Source: Parus major (lineage: Eukaryota > Chordata > Aves > Passeriformes > Paridae). From it: a stretch of DNA of 64,000 bases. Below, piece after piece: positions 1-12,863 of this stretch; the first letter of the stretch is position 1; every line of letters starts with the position of its first letter. The translations under genes were made by a program, and so were the position numbers. The notes below the pieces were generated by a model, which saw only the letters and a program-made list of their open reading frames with translations, made no database searches and was not told the DNA's origin. The stretch spans positions 2,794,938 through 2,858,937 of the forward strand of contig NC_031768.1 in NCBI RefSeq assembly GCF_001522545.3, written 5' to 3'.

Positions 1-2469
1 GAAGCAAATTGGTGTTATTAGTGGAGGAGGAACCATTCCCTGTTATTCAGGTTGTTTAATACTTCCCACATAAGAGCCTTTCTTTAATTCTAATCTTTGT
101 ACCGAACTCAAATTCCACTTGGATGAAACTCTTCCAAAAAGCCACGTGCCCTGGGTTGAGATTTTTGAAGGAGAGAAGAGACCTTCACTGAAATAATTCA
201 TATTCTGTAAGAGACTCAGGGAAAAACGTGTGCTTTTCACTCCAGTGAAACCTCCAATAATCTTTTCTTCAAGTTAATCTTCACCCCATGTGCTTGGGAC
301 TTAAACACAGATTTTAGCAAGAGGAGTCCTTTTGCAATTGTGTATCCATGAGCGTGTTCCAGCTGAGCTGATTTTTTTCTGGAACTGGAATTTCAGACAC
401 CTGGGGGTTGCTTTGTCTATCTTCCTTTGGGGAGAGGAGGAATCCAACACATATTGTCCACTGATAAAACCAAATTTAAAAAGTGGATGAAGAGCCTGGT
501 GGATGATTCCAGCACTCAACATCTGTTTTTGGACTGGAAACAGCTCTGAGGAGGGAGCGAGGGGAGATGCCAAGGGATCCTTGATGGAAAAACTCATGGG
601 ATTGCAGTGCAAACCACAGGCAGTAGAGTAAAAATACTGACATTTTCCAGGCATGGAGTTTCCTATGACCTCAAAAAAGTGAAAGCACTTCAAATGTCAC
701 TGTTGTGATGTAGAACTTTGTGACATCTGAAGGTTTTCATGCAGCCTGAATTATCTTAGCTAGCACTAAGCCACCTCACTGAAATTGTTGTTTCTTAGTC
801 TTTTGACACCTCCGTGTTGTCATTCAGTCTTCTGACGTTGGAACACCACTTCTCAAAATGTCCTGCACAACCTTTCCAAGAGATTAACTGGTTTTAATTC
901 AATGATTTGGCCCTGACTTGAAAGTAAAAGTCCACTCTGCTGTCTGCAAGTGGGTGAAATGAAAATTACAGTAAAGACTTGCACCTTTAACTCCCTGCTC
1001 CTGTCAAACTCTTGTGGAAAGTGCTCCTTTTCCTGCTCTCTTCTAATGTTACATTCCCTGAATCCTGAGCCTCAGCAAGGTTGATACATTCAGTCTACAT
1101 ATTCATATTACAACAATTTATAGCTTGGTGCAAAATCCCATGGAGCTAAATATGAACAAACTCAGTAAATTAGGTTTTCTCACAATGGTCAAGTTGATTT
1201 TATTAGCGGTAAATTGAAATTTTTCTGTCCTCAGCTTCCTCCTTGCTTTGTAACAGCATCTTTATCAAAGAACCTCAGTTTTTAGATGTCCAGTGCATTA
1301 TTTTTCATTGTATTTATTTGCCATCAGCTGACACAGGGATTCTGTTGTGCTTGCAAGAGATGATTTTGTGAGTGAATCACATTAGGCAAAGCCCAGAGTG
1401 AGGGAATGATTGTACAGGAAGATGCTGAAGACTTGTCACTCTGAGATCCATGGTGAAGCATTTCCATAATCCTTGCAGGAGTCAGCAGTGTCTCAGGAAT
1501 TCATGGGTATTCAGAGGGCTCATTTCAGAATAAACAAATTAACCTCAGTTTATTAATTTCCCTAATGTTTTTGGGAGGGTTGGAAGGTGCTCTCTGAGAA
1601 GAGAGGGAGGTTATTGTCTCCTGTTACAGAGATCTGTCTGCAATGCCATAAATCACTTATCAGATTAAATTATTAAAGGACAAAACAAATTTTAAATTGA
1701 AATTATAAATCAACAAGGAAAAAAATCAAGCAGATTAGATTACTTAAGTCGTAGAGCAGCGCTACTTTGACAGAAATAAATGGAAAATGGAAAATCAAAC
1801 AGAATGATGAAAACATGATGATGGGTCCACAAAACAGAAGCAAGGAATATTAAATTAGTTTTCTAAAATATTAAATTAAGCCACTAAATTAAAAATGCTC
1901 ATGTGAAAGATATGCTTATCTCTGTATTACATTATTGCCCTCTCTTAACGGTGATCAATTATTTTATCTTGTCAACTCTATTAAATCCTGCCATGGGTGA
2001 AGAATTTCTTTGGATATGTGTTGTTTGTTCAGTCATTTCTTAAACAATCTGCTGTGGTTTCATCTCAAACTGGGCTGTATGAGGGGTAGGTGGCCCCAGA
2101 GATGGCTGGGAGGTCCAGAAACAAAGTCTCTTCTGCTGCTGGATCTCTCAGCTCGGGCTCTGATGGTGAATTTGGGAAATGGGGGACAAATTTTAGCACA
2201 GTCACTCCCATTTACAGCCTTTCTAACTTCCCAAGAGACCTCACTGAAACCCATGATGGAGACATTGCTTATCAGGATGGATGGCTGCATCCAATTCTTT
2301 TATTTTCTCTTTATCATTGTTTAGATTTGAAGGATTCCAAGTTAAGCACCGCTTCTTGAAAAGTCCTTGGACATGGTTACTTCTTGGGAATGAAGTTTCT
2401 AGGCATTATTGGGAATAAATAATGACAACAAAAGAGATGATTTCATCACCATAGCAACTGATGTAATGG
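1..2469. other. Unique noncoding DNA, no gene seen
   Basis: AT-rich sequence with frequent stops in all frames. Short open frames (for example 43-240 and 301-693 on the minus strand) lack recognisable domains, coding-like repeats or splice context. I see no repeat family, RNA gene or promoter that I could defend. Confidence 0.6.
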
Positions 2470-2645
2470 CACAGGGTGCCCAGAGAAGCTGTGGCTGTCC
2501 CTGGATCCCTGGAAGTGTCCAAAGCCAGGTTGGACAGGGCTTGGAGCAGCCTGGGACAGTGGAAGGTGTCCCTGCCCATGGAAGAGGGTTGGAAGAAGAT
2601 GTTGTTTAAGGTTCCTTCCAACCCAAACCATTCTATGATTCCATG
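2470..2645 (+). mobile_element. CR1 LINE 3' end, 5'-truncated
   Basis: The stretch reads as the avian CR1 3' untranslated region in the plus sense: 'tgcccagagaagctgtgg', then the 'ccaggttggacagggcttgg' block, then a tail with 'ccaacccaaaccattctatg' followed by an imperfect second tail unit. CR1 copies are normally 5'-truncated and end in an 8-bp tail repeat, as here. It has no coding potential; the open frames over it are shadows. Confidence 0.9.
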
Positions 2646-4970
2646 ACAACATTTTATTAAAATATTTTAGATTTAAACCAAAGTGGCTGGTTGTTCTGTC
2701 TGTGGAAATGATGCAGAGTTGATATAAACTTCTTGTATCCACATGGAGGGTGAGTTGACTTCTAGCAGTGTCTGGTTTTCTGTGGGCTTTGGAGAAAATG
2801 TTGGATTTTCTTTGGACAAGTTGAGTCAGATGATCCCCTTTTATAGAAGTCAACCAGGCTTAGCCACAGAGCAAGGCAGAAAACTCTTGAGACTGTCATG
2901 GAAACATTTGGGAACTTCCCCTGTGGAAAATGTCCTGTCAAGGATAAACTACTGAGAAGCTGTTTTGTAGTAACACTTCGTTTTTATATGGAATTTTCAA
3001 ACTTGAGGACTTCCCCAGCTGGTCAGTCTTTTAAAATGGGATAGGAAGGAAATCTCTGCAGTGTATTCCACTGGGAAGCAGGGCAATGTTACATGTGTAG
3101 ATTAAAGAAAAAGGATGACATGTACAGAGGGAAAAAATGGTCTTTTTCCCTGTGCAAATACACTGAGAAGCCTGTGGGTACCTTAGAGGTGTGTAAGCCA
3201 AAGGAAGATCCTTTGAGGCTAATCCAATGTGACAACAGCAAAGAACTGAGCCCACCAGTCCCAGGAATCACTCACTGTTTATGTTTTCTACCAGAATGAA
3301 AACATTTCTATTCAGATGAGGTCTTGGTGGATGCAAAGTCTGCAAACCTTCCTCCTGTTTCCATGAAGGGAAAGGTTTCCCATAAAAAACCCACTTAGAG
3401 GCCATCAAAGACATTCTGCATGTTCTCTCCAGCCTATTTTCTGTTCCCCCTCGTTGTGTAAGCGTCTTAAATTAGACCTGATTCTTTTATCAGCACAGAT
3501 TGGATGTGTCATGAAGGAGCTGAATCCCAGCTGGGTGGTCCCAGCGTGGAGCATTTCCGCAGCTCCTCAGAGGCAGGTGAGACTTGGATCCTCGCTGGCT
3601 CCATACCTGCCATGCCAGCATCCCCTTCTGCAGAACCAGATTTCCTGGATCACAGGCAGAGCATTCCTGCTCTACAACAGAGATGTGATCACCACTGAAC
3701 TTACTTCACCCTTTGAAGATATCTGGAAATAGTTTTTATGATAACCTGCAAGCAAAAATATAAAAAATGTTATGCTGAAGCTTGGTTTGATAATGGGTAG
3801 AATTTAGACTGACTTAATCTTGGGTCAGTACAGAGAAAATACACGTGGAACATTGAAAAACATTTTAACAAAATGTTCTTCCACTCATTCTGTGATTCTT
3901 TGACTTGGTAGAACCAAATTTTGGCAGAACCTCCATGCCTGTACACATAGTTTTTAAAAATGAGTTTTAATATACATACATAATGCTCTATTTTTAATCA
4001 TACTTTAAAATTGTAAATTTGGAATGCTTTCTTGCTCCTGTTCTATTAGATTTATACTGATTAATAAAACTTCAGCATTTTTATAAATTGTTTTACAGCT
4101 CAGTTTCGTGCTTGCCAAGAAAAGACAGTAAAGAATCAAATATCCTTAAAAAAAGGCAATTGATAAACACTTCCCATCTCTTATCTGTCTGGTAACACTT
4201 TTCTAATAACTTTGGCAAGTCATGAAAGTGAAGCAAATTATGCTTCTTAATTAGGGAACGTGTTTTGAACCTCACGAGAGGCTTAAATCACACCACTATT
4301 TTTGAAAACCCTGTGTATGCAAGCTTAAAAGCCTAATTTTAGATTTGCCATTTGGAAAATGATAGTCTGTGTGTATTAAAAACTCTCTATTAGCCTATTG
4401 AAAGCCTAATCATTTCAGTTTTTCAGAGTGACAGATTCTCTGCCACTAAAAGGGTTTAGTAAGAAAATAGATACTTTTCTTTGATTCACATATTTCTCTA
4501 TAATTTTAATGTCTATTAAAGCAGCACATGAGCAAAGCTTGATGTTCTGTTGGCTCTGTGGGCCAACAGTCTTAACTGTAATATTTTGGGCTTTTCTTTC
4601 TGCAGAATTACTGTGACATGGCCTTGCAAGATCTTGTTTTGAGTGGGGTTGAGCTCCAGCCAGCAAGTGACCCCACCCAGCCCTCGCTCAGTCCCCACCA
4701 GTGGGACTGCGGAGAGAACTGGAGAGCAAAAGGGAGAGAATTTGTGGGTTGAGGTGAAGACAGCTTAATAGGTAAAGCAAAAGCCATCCTCACAAGCAAA
4801 GCAAATCCCAGAATGCATTCCCCAGGGCAGGCAGGTGTTCAACCATTCCCAAAAATGCTGGGATCCATTTCATTTAACAGTGACGTGGGGAGACAAATGC
4901 CATGACCCCAAACATCCTTCTTCTTCTTCTTTCTCTCCTATCTCATACATGAAGCATGATTCCAATATCA
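2646..4970. other. Unique noncoding DNA, no gene seen
   Basis: Mostly AT-rich, with short open frames only. The interval around 4,250-4,450 has long A/T-rich words and no repeat signature, so it could hold conserved noncoding sequence, but I cannot test that by reading. A short CTT run lies near 4,917-4,935. Confidence 0.55.
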
Positions 4971-5296
4971 CTCTGAGAGGCCCCTCGAGGGCTGGCTCCA
5001 GTTGTGGCTGGNNNNNNNNNNNNNNNNNNNNNNNNNNNNNNNNNNNNNNNNNNNNNNNNNNNNNNNNNNNNNNNNNNNNNNNNNNNNNNNNNNNNNNNNN
5101 NNNNNNNNNNNNNNNNNNNNNNNNNNNNNNNNNNNNNNNNNNNNNNNNNNNNNNNNNNNCGGGCTCTGCTGCCAGGGAACAGGGACAGGAGGAGAGCTCA
5201 GGCCTCAGGCTGGGCCAGGGCAGGCTCAGGGTGGGCAGCAGCAGGAATTTGCCCATGGAAAGGGAGCTCAGGCCTTGGCAGGGGCTGCCCAGGGAG
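4971..5296 (+). mobile_element. CR1 LINE fragment interrupted by an N gap (copy B)
   Basis: Both sides of the gap match the CR1 copy at 10,561-10,920 with single-base differences (for example c/g at 4,987). The left piece (4,971-5,011) starts abruptly after unrelated sequence. The right piece (5,160-5,296) ends abruptly in T-rich sequence with no CR1 tail. By colinearity with the 10.6 kb copy about 180 bases should be missing, but the gap is written as 148 N. Confidence 0.85.
5012..5159. other. Assembly gap (148 N)
   Basis: A run of N lies inside CR1 copy B. The flanks align to 10,601 and 10,782 of the copy at 10 kb, so the true missing length is probably nearer 180 bp if that copy is a fair model. 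Confidence 0.99.
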
Positions 5297-8186
5297 GTTT
5301 TTTTGTTGGTTTTGGTTTTCTTGTTGCATTTTTCCTGGCAGCTCTTTCACCCTCTGATCTGACTGAATTTGAATGTTGTTGATCCGTGCTGCAAATGAGC
5401 AATTAGTGCTTAATGGTTGTCAGACACCACTCTCTTCATTTATCAATCTATTTAAAATTGGAGGAAGTGGTTGGAGACAAACAAGCGGAATTACCATGCA
5501 AAGAAAATAGAGTTAATTGAGCTCAAATATTTGCAGTGTATCAAGGTAAGGATTTACAAAATACAAAGATGTAAACAATGATTTTACTTCATTTTTCCCA
5601 GGACTGAACAGAATATTTAATGAAGTTTTGTTGGTTGAGTCTAAAGGTGCCAGTGACTCTGCAAATGAGACATTTTTAATATTAACATTACTCTCAAAAT
5701 ACAGATTTGTTTTGATTTTCCTTCTGTTTCCAGCCTTGTGGTTACTCTTAAATATTTCTTGCAAATGTTTTCATTATTCCCAGAACTCTGTGTGAGGAAA
5801 AGGGGGTGTTATTCCTCCTGTGGATTCATAGTCCAGGGACAGTCAATAAGAATCTCAGACTTTTGCAGGTAGGACAGCACAGGACCCTTGTGGTTTCTAA
5901 AAGCACTGAATCAAAGTGCTCTGATGAGATGGGCAACAGTGGGAGAGCACCACACTGAGTTTTGGTGGGAACTGGTTGGAAATAGAGAGCAAAGAAGTTG
6001 ATGTGACATAAAGCTGGAAGAAGGAATCCAAATAGAAGACAAGTTGACAATGCAATAGCAATCCAATAGACTTGTCAGTCTGCTGGTGGTTCAAAGCATC
6101 CCCAGAGACATGCCCTGTGGGATGGAATGCCTTTGTTCCTGTTTAGTTTTCCAGGAACACCCTTTTTTGGTGCAAGCCTGGTGGTGCCATTTTTCTTTAT
6201 GGGAAGTGATGGAAGCAGTGGTGGAACAAGGATGCTGTCAGCTTTTATAGGACTGGAAGTGCTGTTTGCCCTGTTCAGCAGCAGCTGAATGCAATTTGAA
6301 CTTCATGATGAGTTTAGTAAGAAGTGAAGGATGACCGGGATGCTGAAATAAAACCAAATAAAAATTTGTCACTGTCTAGTGGAAAACAAAGATGAACACT
6401 CTGCCTCCAGTGGATGGACTGCCTTTATTCCCACATGGACATGATGAACTGCTCATTTGGGATGAGGAAAGACATTTTTCTCCTCCTTGGCAAAAATCAC
6501 AGAGGCATCTCAAAAAAACATTTTCTGTGCTAACGCTGTCTCCTCTCCTTTCTTTCTGTCTTTCTCTCTTCAAGGAAATGCTGTCAGGTTGTTTGTTGTT
6601 TATTTTTTTTAATCTGGAGAGAATCACAGTGTCTGTGAAGGATCTGCTTTCCCAGTTCAGAAACAGGAGAAGTGTTGCAGCTTTTCCCCCCTTTTCTGAT
6701 AGCAGTGGTGCAAAGTGAAAATTTGTCTCCTTTCCCCATTTCCAGGCTTTCCACAGCGCTTCTGTTCCGGGTCTCACTTTGCTTTTTACCTCATTTGCCC
6801 CACACTTGGGACAGCCATGGCTAAAATCCAGCAGTAGTTTCATTTCTGTTTCCTGCTCCGAACAAATGGACAGAAACTGAGCCAATTCCAGTTGGATGAG
6901 CTCTGGACACTAACCCAGTAAGTTCCATGTGCAGAGTTAGCAAAATCCACACCAGCAGGGCTTTTGACAACTGCCCAGCACCTTAAATTGTATCAACTTC
7001 CAACCTGATGTCACAAATCCTCTCTATTTCTGATGCAGAATTGATGAGTTTACCATCATAACTTATTTCTGAGTTTATATTTTGTTTTCCTGTGTATGTG
7101 AGAGGGGATTTCTGTTGTCATTTTTGTTGGTTTTGTAAAATTTTGTTCTTTTCTTTTCTTTGGCTCAGGATCTTTGATGATGGAGGCTGGTAATCAATTT
7201 TTACTGTCTTGACTCCACTTGACCTAAAATTGCATTTTCAAATAAATCTTGATATTTTGCACTATGGTACACAAGAGGTGGCTACATCTTCTGCTTTAGA
7301 ATTCTCTTTCAATTTCTTCCATCTCCTATAGATCATGTTCCCTATTTCTTTCTAGTTTATTTCTTAGTTTACACCACTTGTTTAAAAATGCACAAGAAGA
7401 CAAATGTTTATTTAGAATTTCAGCTTTTGTCAGAATTTTTTGCTGAATTTTGGCAGCTTTTACCTCAGAACAAATCCATCCTGTTCCTCCTCACCTTCAG
7501 GTCTGAAAATCTGCATTTCTATCCCTGTTAAATTCTGCCGTGCTGCGTGCAGGAATATTGGCAGGAGCAGAGAGATGGATTTGAGGTTGTCAGTGAATTT
7601 CAGAACCTTTCCAAGAAAGCCTTGGGGAAAGGGTTCTTCTCCTTAAATTTGCAGTTGCTGGTGAGTGGTTTAAAGTAGTTTTATTAATAACTGCCGGCTT
7701 TTTAATAAGGTGACAGCTGGTAGAATAATTTAATGGACAAGCTTGAAAGATTATTTCTTTTTCATATTCTCTCAGAAACAAACTGTTCAAACTGCAAATA
7801 AACACTAGTGGGTACAGAATCACACATTGCTGAGATGGTAATGTAGGTAATTTGCATATTCAATTAGGAATGGCTAAGTAGGCATTTTAACCATTGCAAT
7901 TATACTCAATTATCCTCAGTGCTGCAGCCCTGGGATACCTTGGACAGCTCAGGATGCCACTTTCCACCCAAGGAGCAGCGTGAACACAAACTGCCTCAGC
8001 TGGGACCTGCAAAAGTTCCTTACTTCCAAAATTTCACCCCAGGTTGGACTTCAGTGCTGTATTTACCCCTGAAGGAAATGGAACACCATTGATTTCAAAG
8101 ATGGAGAAATCTGAGGGGAGTCCGTGTAGAGGTTCAGGCTTGATTTTATGGACTGACTGAAAAAAACAAATCTCCATTGTGATATA
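5297..8186. other. Unique noncoding DNA, no gene seen
   Basis: No repeat family recognised. The longest open frame here, 6,376-6,885 on the minus strand, starts at TTG, has no ATG until codon 15 and shows no domain. The plus strand is open over much of the same interval, so I treat it as chance. Confidence 0.55.
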
Positions 8187-8230
8187 ATGAAATGAAATAA
8201 AATAAAATTAATAAAATAAATAAAATAAAG
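8187..8230. repeat. A-rich (AAAT)n-type simple repeat
   Basis: Imperfect AAAAT/AAAT units in the plus sense, without LTR or LINE sequence attached that I can recognise. Confidence 0.85.
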
Positions 8231-8812
8231 AGTCCTCTTCATTCAAGGTGAATGGCCTGCCATGCCCCCTAATGAGAAAGTTCAGAAGAACCTACAAAGA
8301 GTTTAAAATCACATGCAATGAACACGAGTCTTAATCCTCTTCCTCTCTGGGACACCAATTTAGCCAAGGATTTAAGCATGTGTTTATCTCCATTCCTGTG
8401 AGTAAAGCACTTGCAGCACTGGAGTTGATGGAATTGATGTTTTTTTATAAATCTAAGCATGAGTCTTGCTAAAGAAGAGTTGGACACCCTTCCTGAGGCT
8501 CTGGCATATCCAGAGCTGAGGTTCCATGCAGCAGACAGGGCCTGGTGACGAGTAAAACTGGCCCAGAATGTAATGCTTTGAGATTAAGAGCCAAATCATT
8601 TTGTTTTCCTCAGACTGGGGTGAAAAACAGGAACTGTGATTGAAGAGAGAAAGGAAATGGTGTAATCCACCAGGATTCAGCGGTGTTGGCAGACTCCTGT
8701 GCTCCACGAAGTCAGAGGGAGCGAATCCAGGGCAGCTGGTGAGTGTGGACATGGCCTTCAACAGCAAGTGCAAAAAGCAGGTGAAATCCCCCTCCCAGGT
8801 GTGAAATCCTGC

Positions 8813-8859
8813 TATCCAAATAATCCTGGTAATCCAAATAATCCTGGTAATCCAAATAT
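8813..8859. repeat. 18-bp tandem repeat, under three copies
   Basis: The unit 'aatcctggtaatccaaat' recurs head to tail with near-perfect copies. Because 18 is a multiple of three, it gives periodic peptides (NPGNPN-like on plus, IWITRI-like on minus) in open frames that cross it. I see no reason to call those real proteins. Confidence 0.85.
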
Positions 8860-9860
8860 CCCATACAGCCAAGATGTGTGCTCACTGGATGCCGTGACAC
8901 CAGGAACAGAGGGACAAGCAGACATTGTCCTGCCACTGGGAGTCCTGGAGCCAGCCTGAGGGGAGCTGACAGACTCAAGGTTCTCCTGGAAATGCCCCAA
9001 TAACCAAACCAGAAAGGGAATCTGCTGCCTCTGTGAAAGGGGCCAGAGGAGAACTTGGCATTTTGAAGTGCAGGATTTCCCCTGTGAGGCCACAGAATCA
9101 CCTTACAAGAAGATGCAGATGCTGCACTATCAATCCAGGATTCCTGAACTGCCCTCTGGAGGATTTTGGAAGCACCTGACTCCCTGTTTTTCCAGGATCA
9201 CATAAATTTCTAATTTAGATAGTCTGAATCACGCTGGTGGGGCGAGAAGCCTAAATTTTAGGTACTGCAATGCTACACTTAAGATGTCTAAAAGGAGAAG
9301 TCTGAATATAGGTCTCAGTATCTAATGTGTGGGTTAGGTACAAATCACTACCAGGTTCTAAATTACAGGGTGAAGATAATTTCAGGCTCCCATCATTTCC
9401 ACCTAATTCGTGCACATTAAATTTCATCCTTGTCAACTGGGAAGAGCAGTGCAAAATCAGCCAGTTTGGGGTTTGTTTGGAACTCTTTTCTGCAAAGGAA
9501 CACACAAGGTTTGGCTGTAGGGACTGGGCCAGGGTCTTTCCACCCCAAATATATGAGGGGAGGATATAAAATACATGACGAGAGGAATGCTGCCTTGGCT
9601 TAGCCAGAACTTCCTGATGTCCAAACATCCTCTCTGATGTCTTAATTTGAATGACAATCATCTTGTTCTGTGCAAGGAGAGATCCTCCACTGATATGTCA
9701 TTGCACAGCAGGGGAAAGTTGCAAATTTGTAATTGATATGTCCTAGGAGCCCATGAGGTTTGTTGACTTGGTGTCTCCCTTGACTTCAGGGGAGAAAGTT
9801 TTTTGGTTTTTATGAAGTTGCCAGCACATTTTAATCATTCAGTTTAACTGTGCTCCTCTT
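8860..9860. other. Unique noncoding DNA, no gene seen
   Basis: Open frames up to 136 codons on the minus strand (9,251-9,661) lack domain or splice support. No repeat was recognised. Confidence 0.5.
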
Positions 9861-9933
9861 TATATTTAATATATATATAGACACGTATATATGTGTGTGT
9901 ATATATATATATATGTAAATATATATATATTTA
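9861..9933. repeat. TA/TG dinucleotide microsatellite
   Basis: Alternating TA tracts interrupted by 'tgtgtgtg' and a few other bases. Confidence 0.9.
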
Positions 9934-10299
9934 AAGACTGTAGTTCCCCAATGCATGTCCTCATCCCTTCAAGCATCTATAGAGCTGAAAAGTCTGAAAT
10001 AGAAGTGGGATATTTTCTCCTTGCCTAGGGAACACTAGAGCTGCTTGTGACAAATATGCCATCCCCAAAAAACATAAGTACGCACAAAAGAAGCAGGGAA
10101 CAGCCATGAAACTTGGATATTAGAATTCTTTTTAGTGTGAGAGGATGGTTTTTTTTAAATTTTTTTTTTATTCTCACATGAATTGTTTATAATGTCAGTG
10201 TGACAGAGCACCAGAAAGTCCCTGAGAGATTTTGTCCAGACCTCAGAAACCACGTGTGCATTTAACAACCTCAGGTCTACATGGACCAAGAAGGATCCT
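9934..10299. other. Unique noncoding DNA before the CR1 copy
   Basis: AT-rich sequence with a T run near 10,150-10,170. No gene or repeat was recognised. The transition into CR1 lies somewhere in 10,260-10,330 and cannot be placed exactly. Confidence 0.45.
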
Positions 10300-11058
10300 T
10301 GGAGTGTGGGAAGGCACTGCTGAGGGATATGGACAGGCTGGATGGGTGGGCCAGGTCCTGCCCTTGGGTCACAACAACCCCCTGGAGCTGCAGGCTGGGC
10401 AGAGGGGCTGGAAAAGCTGGAAAAGCCCTGGGGATGCCGGTGCCAGGGGCTGGACACGAGCCCAGGGGTGCCCAGGTGGGCAAGAGGCCCCTGGCCCCTG
10501 GGCTGGGTGAGGAATTGTGTGTCCAGCAGGAGCAGGGCAGGGATTGTCCCTCTGTGCTGGCTCTGAGAGGCCCCTCCAGGGCTGGCTCCAGTTGTGGCTG
10601 GTGCAGGAGAGCCCTGGAGGGGCTGGAGCGTGTCCAGGGCAGGGAACGGAGCTGGGAAGGGGCTGGAGCCCCAGGAGGGGCTGAGGGAGCTGGGAAAGGG
10701 GCTCAGCCTGGAGCAAAGGAGGCTCAGGGGGCCCTTGTGGCTCTGCACAAGTCCCTGGCAGGAGGGGACAGCCGGGGGGGTCGGGCTCTGCTGCCAGGGA
10801 ACAGGGACAGGAGGAGAGCTCAGGCCTCAGGCTGGGCCAGGGGAGGCTCAGGGTGGGCAGCAGCAGGAATTTGCCCATGGAAAGGGAGCTCAGGCCTTGG
10901 CAGGGGCTGCCCAGGGAGCTTTGCAGTGCCCATCCCTGGAGGTGTCACCTGAACGTGGCACTCAGGGCTCTGGGCTGGGGACAAGGTGGGGACAGGTCAC
11001 AGCTGGGACTCCATGGGCTGGGAGGGCTTTTCCAGCCCCAGGGATTTTGGGATTTTGT
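10300..11058 (+). mobile_element. CR1 LINE, C-terminal RT coding end plus 3' UTR (copy A)
   Basis: This is the most complete CR1 copy in the window. A plus-strand frame contains VLPLGHNNPLELQ near 10,363-10,400, matching the C-terminal end of CR1 reverse transcriptase. It is followed by the GC-rich 3' region ('ctggagcgtgtccagggcag', 'tgcccagggagc') and a degenerate tail, 'gggattttgggattttg', at 11,041-11,058. Relative to the usual CR1 layout, a short internal deletion seems to precede the LGHNNP block. Long open frames on both strands over this stretch reflect GC-richness. Blocks of this copy recur almost unchanged at 4,971-5,296, 23,120-23,235, 48,372-48,515 and 56,512-56,906. Confidence 0.9.
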
Positions 11059-12795
11059 TTCTCAGCTGGGCTGACTGAGAACATCCCCCAGGAGTTCTGC
11101 CAAGCACAGCAGGAGCTGCTGCACTCAGGGGCAGCAGAGAAGTGGTTAAAAGGCTGAGCAGGAAGATGCATCAGGCAGGGAACACACCTGGGGTTCTTTT
11201 AGGAGCTCACACTGATCACAAATAAATCAAGGTCCAGTTCTGGATTTGTCCCTTCATCTGTCTCCACAGAACCATCTCAGCACAGCTCCCATCACCCTGT
11301 GTACATAGATTTACACACACATGTGTAGGATTTAGGGTCTCTTGATTTATTTTAGTGATCACTGATTTGATGGGGAAAACCAGGTAGTGAGCAAAGCAGC
11401 ACAGGTGTTTGTACTTAAACAGGAGTTAATTGCAGACAAATCTGATTTTATGCACCTTGGTATCTCTAACTGAAGAAGAACAGCAAAGAATTAGGACACA
11501 AGGGAAATCTAGGCTGGGGATTAACCATTACTACCACAGAAATCACAAAAAGAAACAAGGGAGACTGCATAGAGGGCAATCAATTTGTGTGAGGAACATA
11601 ATTATTTGTCTCTATTAGAGATTCTAAGCATTCCTCTTTAAATTCTGATTTCTGGAGACTGAAGTGAAGAAGATGATAGGATAAGATTGAAAAGCACAGA
11701 ATTTGCTTTTGCATCCTGTGCCTACAAGATGCAGCTTCTTCAGCAGCCAGAGACAGGGACAGAGTCCTGCACTGAAAAAAAGAAAGATTCCCTTTCTCCT
11801 GGTATTTTATTTCATGTTTTCTTTGCAGGTGGCCTTCGTCCTGTCACCATCCAATGCTTCTTCTGTAATGAATCACAATATCTCTGCCCTTGCACTGGAA
11901 ATAATAATTTGAGGCAAGGAGAATTTATACCTGAAAGTGTTTTGGTTTTGGGTTTTTTTTTTTCCTGATGATATCTGCTTTCTAGTTAATAAAAATAACA
12001 GTAAGGATAATGGTGGTGATGATTAATAACTCTCCCTCCAAACTACACCTTGCTCTGAGCAGGACAGTGATTTTTAATGTATTTTCTTGGTAGTCTCTAC
12101 TTTTCTTGAAAGCTGTAGGATGCAGCGCTGATGTGAAAATGTCATTGCATGTTATTAAGAGAAAACTGAATTATGGCAGTGACAATTAGGGGAGCCTGAA
12201 AATGTGTCTATTAAACTCTGTTTTACACTTCACATTTGGGTGAACAGCTCTCAAGGGTTCTGTCTGAGCAAAGTAATTAAATTTGTGTCTAACTTTAAGG
12301 TTACGCTTAAAGTTCTAAACAGAAAAGGAAGTATGTGCTCAACAGATTTGAGTTTGCACTTCACAAGCAACTTCATTTGAACTATTTTGAAGCTGAAGTT
12401 TCATCCTTTCTTTTTTCCTTCAAGTATCTCTTTGTTTTTATCAGCCTAGTTTGTCAAAGCCCCTACACCACCACCATTGCCACAGTGTTCAGATGCTTTT
12501 CTTGCTTTCTTCTGTCTTTTTGCAATGCTTTGGTAACAAATTGTTAAACACATTTTGAATGTGTTTGTTTCTGTCTGCACATGATTGTGAATGAAAGGTG
12601 GAAGAAACATGCCTTCATCTTCCTGGAGGAAATGCCACTGGGTTGGAAGAGCAGGATTGTTAGAGAAAACTGAAGGTTACAAGGTGACTTCGAGGTGCTG
12701 AATGCAGGGGTTTGATCCCCTCTGAAGAGGGGACCAAGATTTTCTGGGGATGCACAAAACAATTCCTCGTGGAACTTGAAAAACCTGTTCCATTT
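11059..12795. other. Unique noncoding DNA, no gene seen
   Basis: AT-rich, with only short open frames (the longest about 99 codons, at 12,544-12,843 on the minus strand, partly antisense to CR1). No exon, RNA gene or repeat recognised. Confidence 0.55.
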
Positions 12796-12863
12796 TAAGG
12801 TGTCCCTGGAACTGGCTGATCTTTGAGGTCTCCTCCAACCCAAACCATTCTGGGACTCTATGA
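12796..12863 (+). mobile_element. CR1 LINE 3' tail, short
   Basis: A degenerate CR1 end: 'aaggtgtccctgg', then 'ctgatctttgaggtctcctcc', then 'aacccaaaccattctgg'. Only the last tens of bases are clear. Sequence upstream to about 12,600 may be older CR1 but is too diverged to claim. Confidence 0.75.

Noticed and set aside
6376..6885. 169-codon minus-strand frame with CPKCG and CLCDFC motifs
   Set aside because: It starts at TTG; the two Cys pairs do not form a known zinc-finger spacing, and the opposite strand is open too.
10281..10952. Long plus-strand open frames (to 223 codons) and matching minus-strand frames over the CR1 at 10.3-11.0 kb, repeated at 56.4-57.0 kb
   Set aside because: They are GC-rich CR1 3' untranslated sequence read in various frames; only the short LGHNNP part is true CR1 coding sequence.
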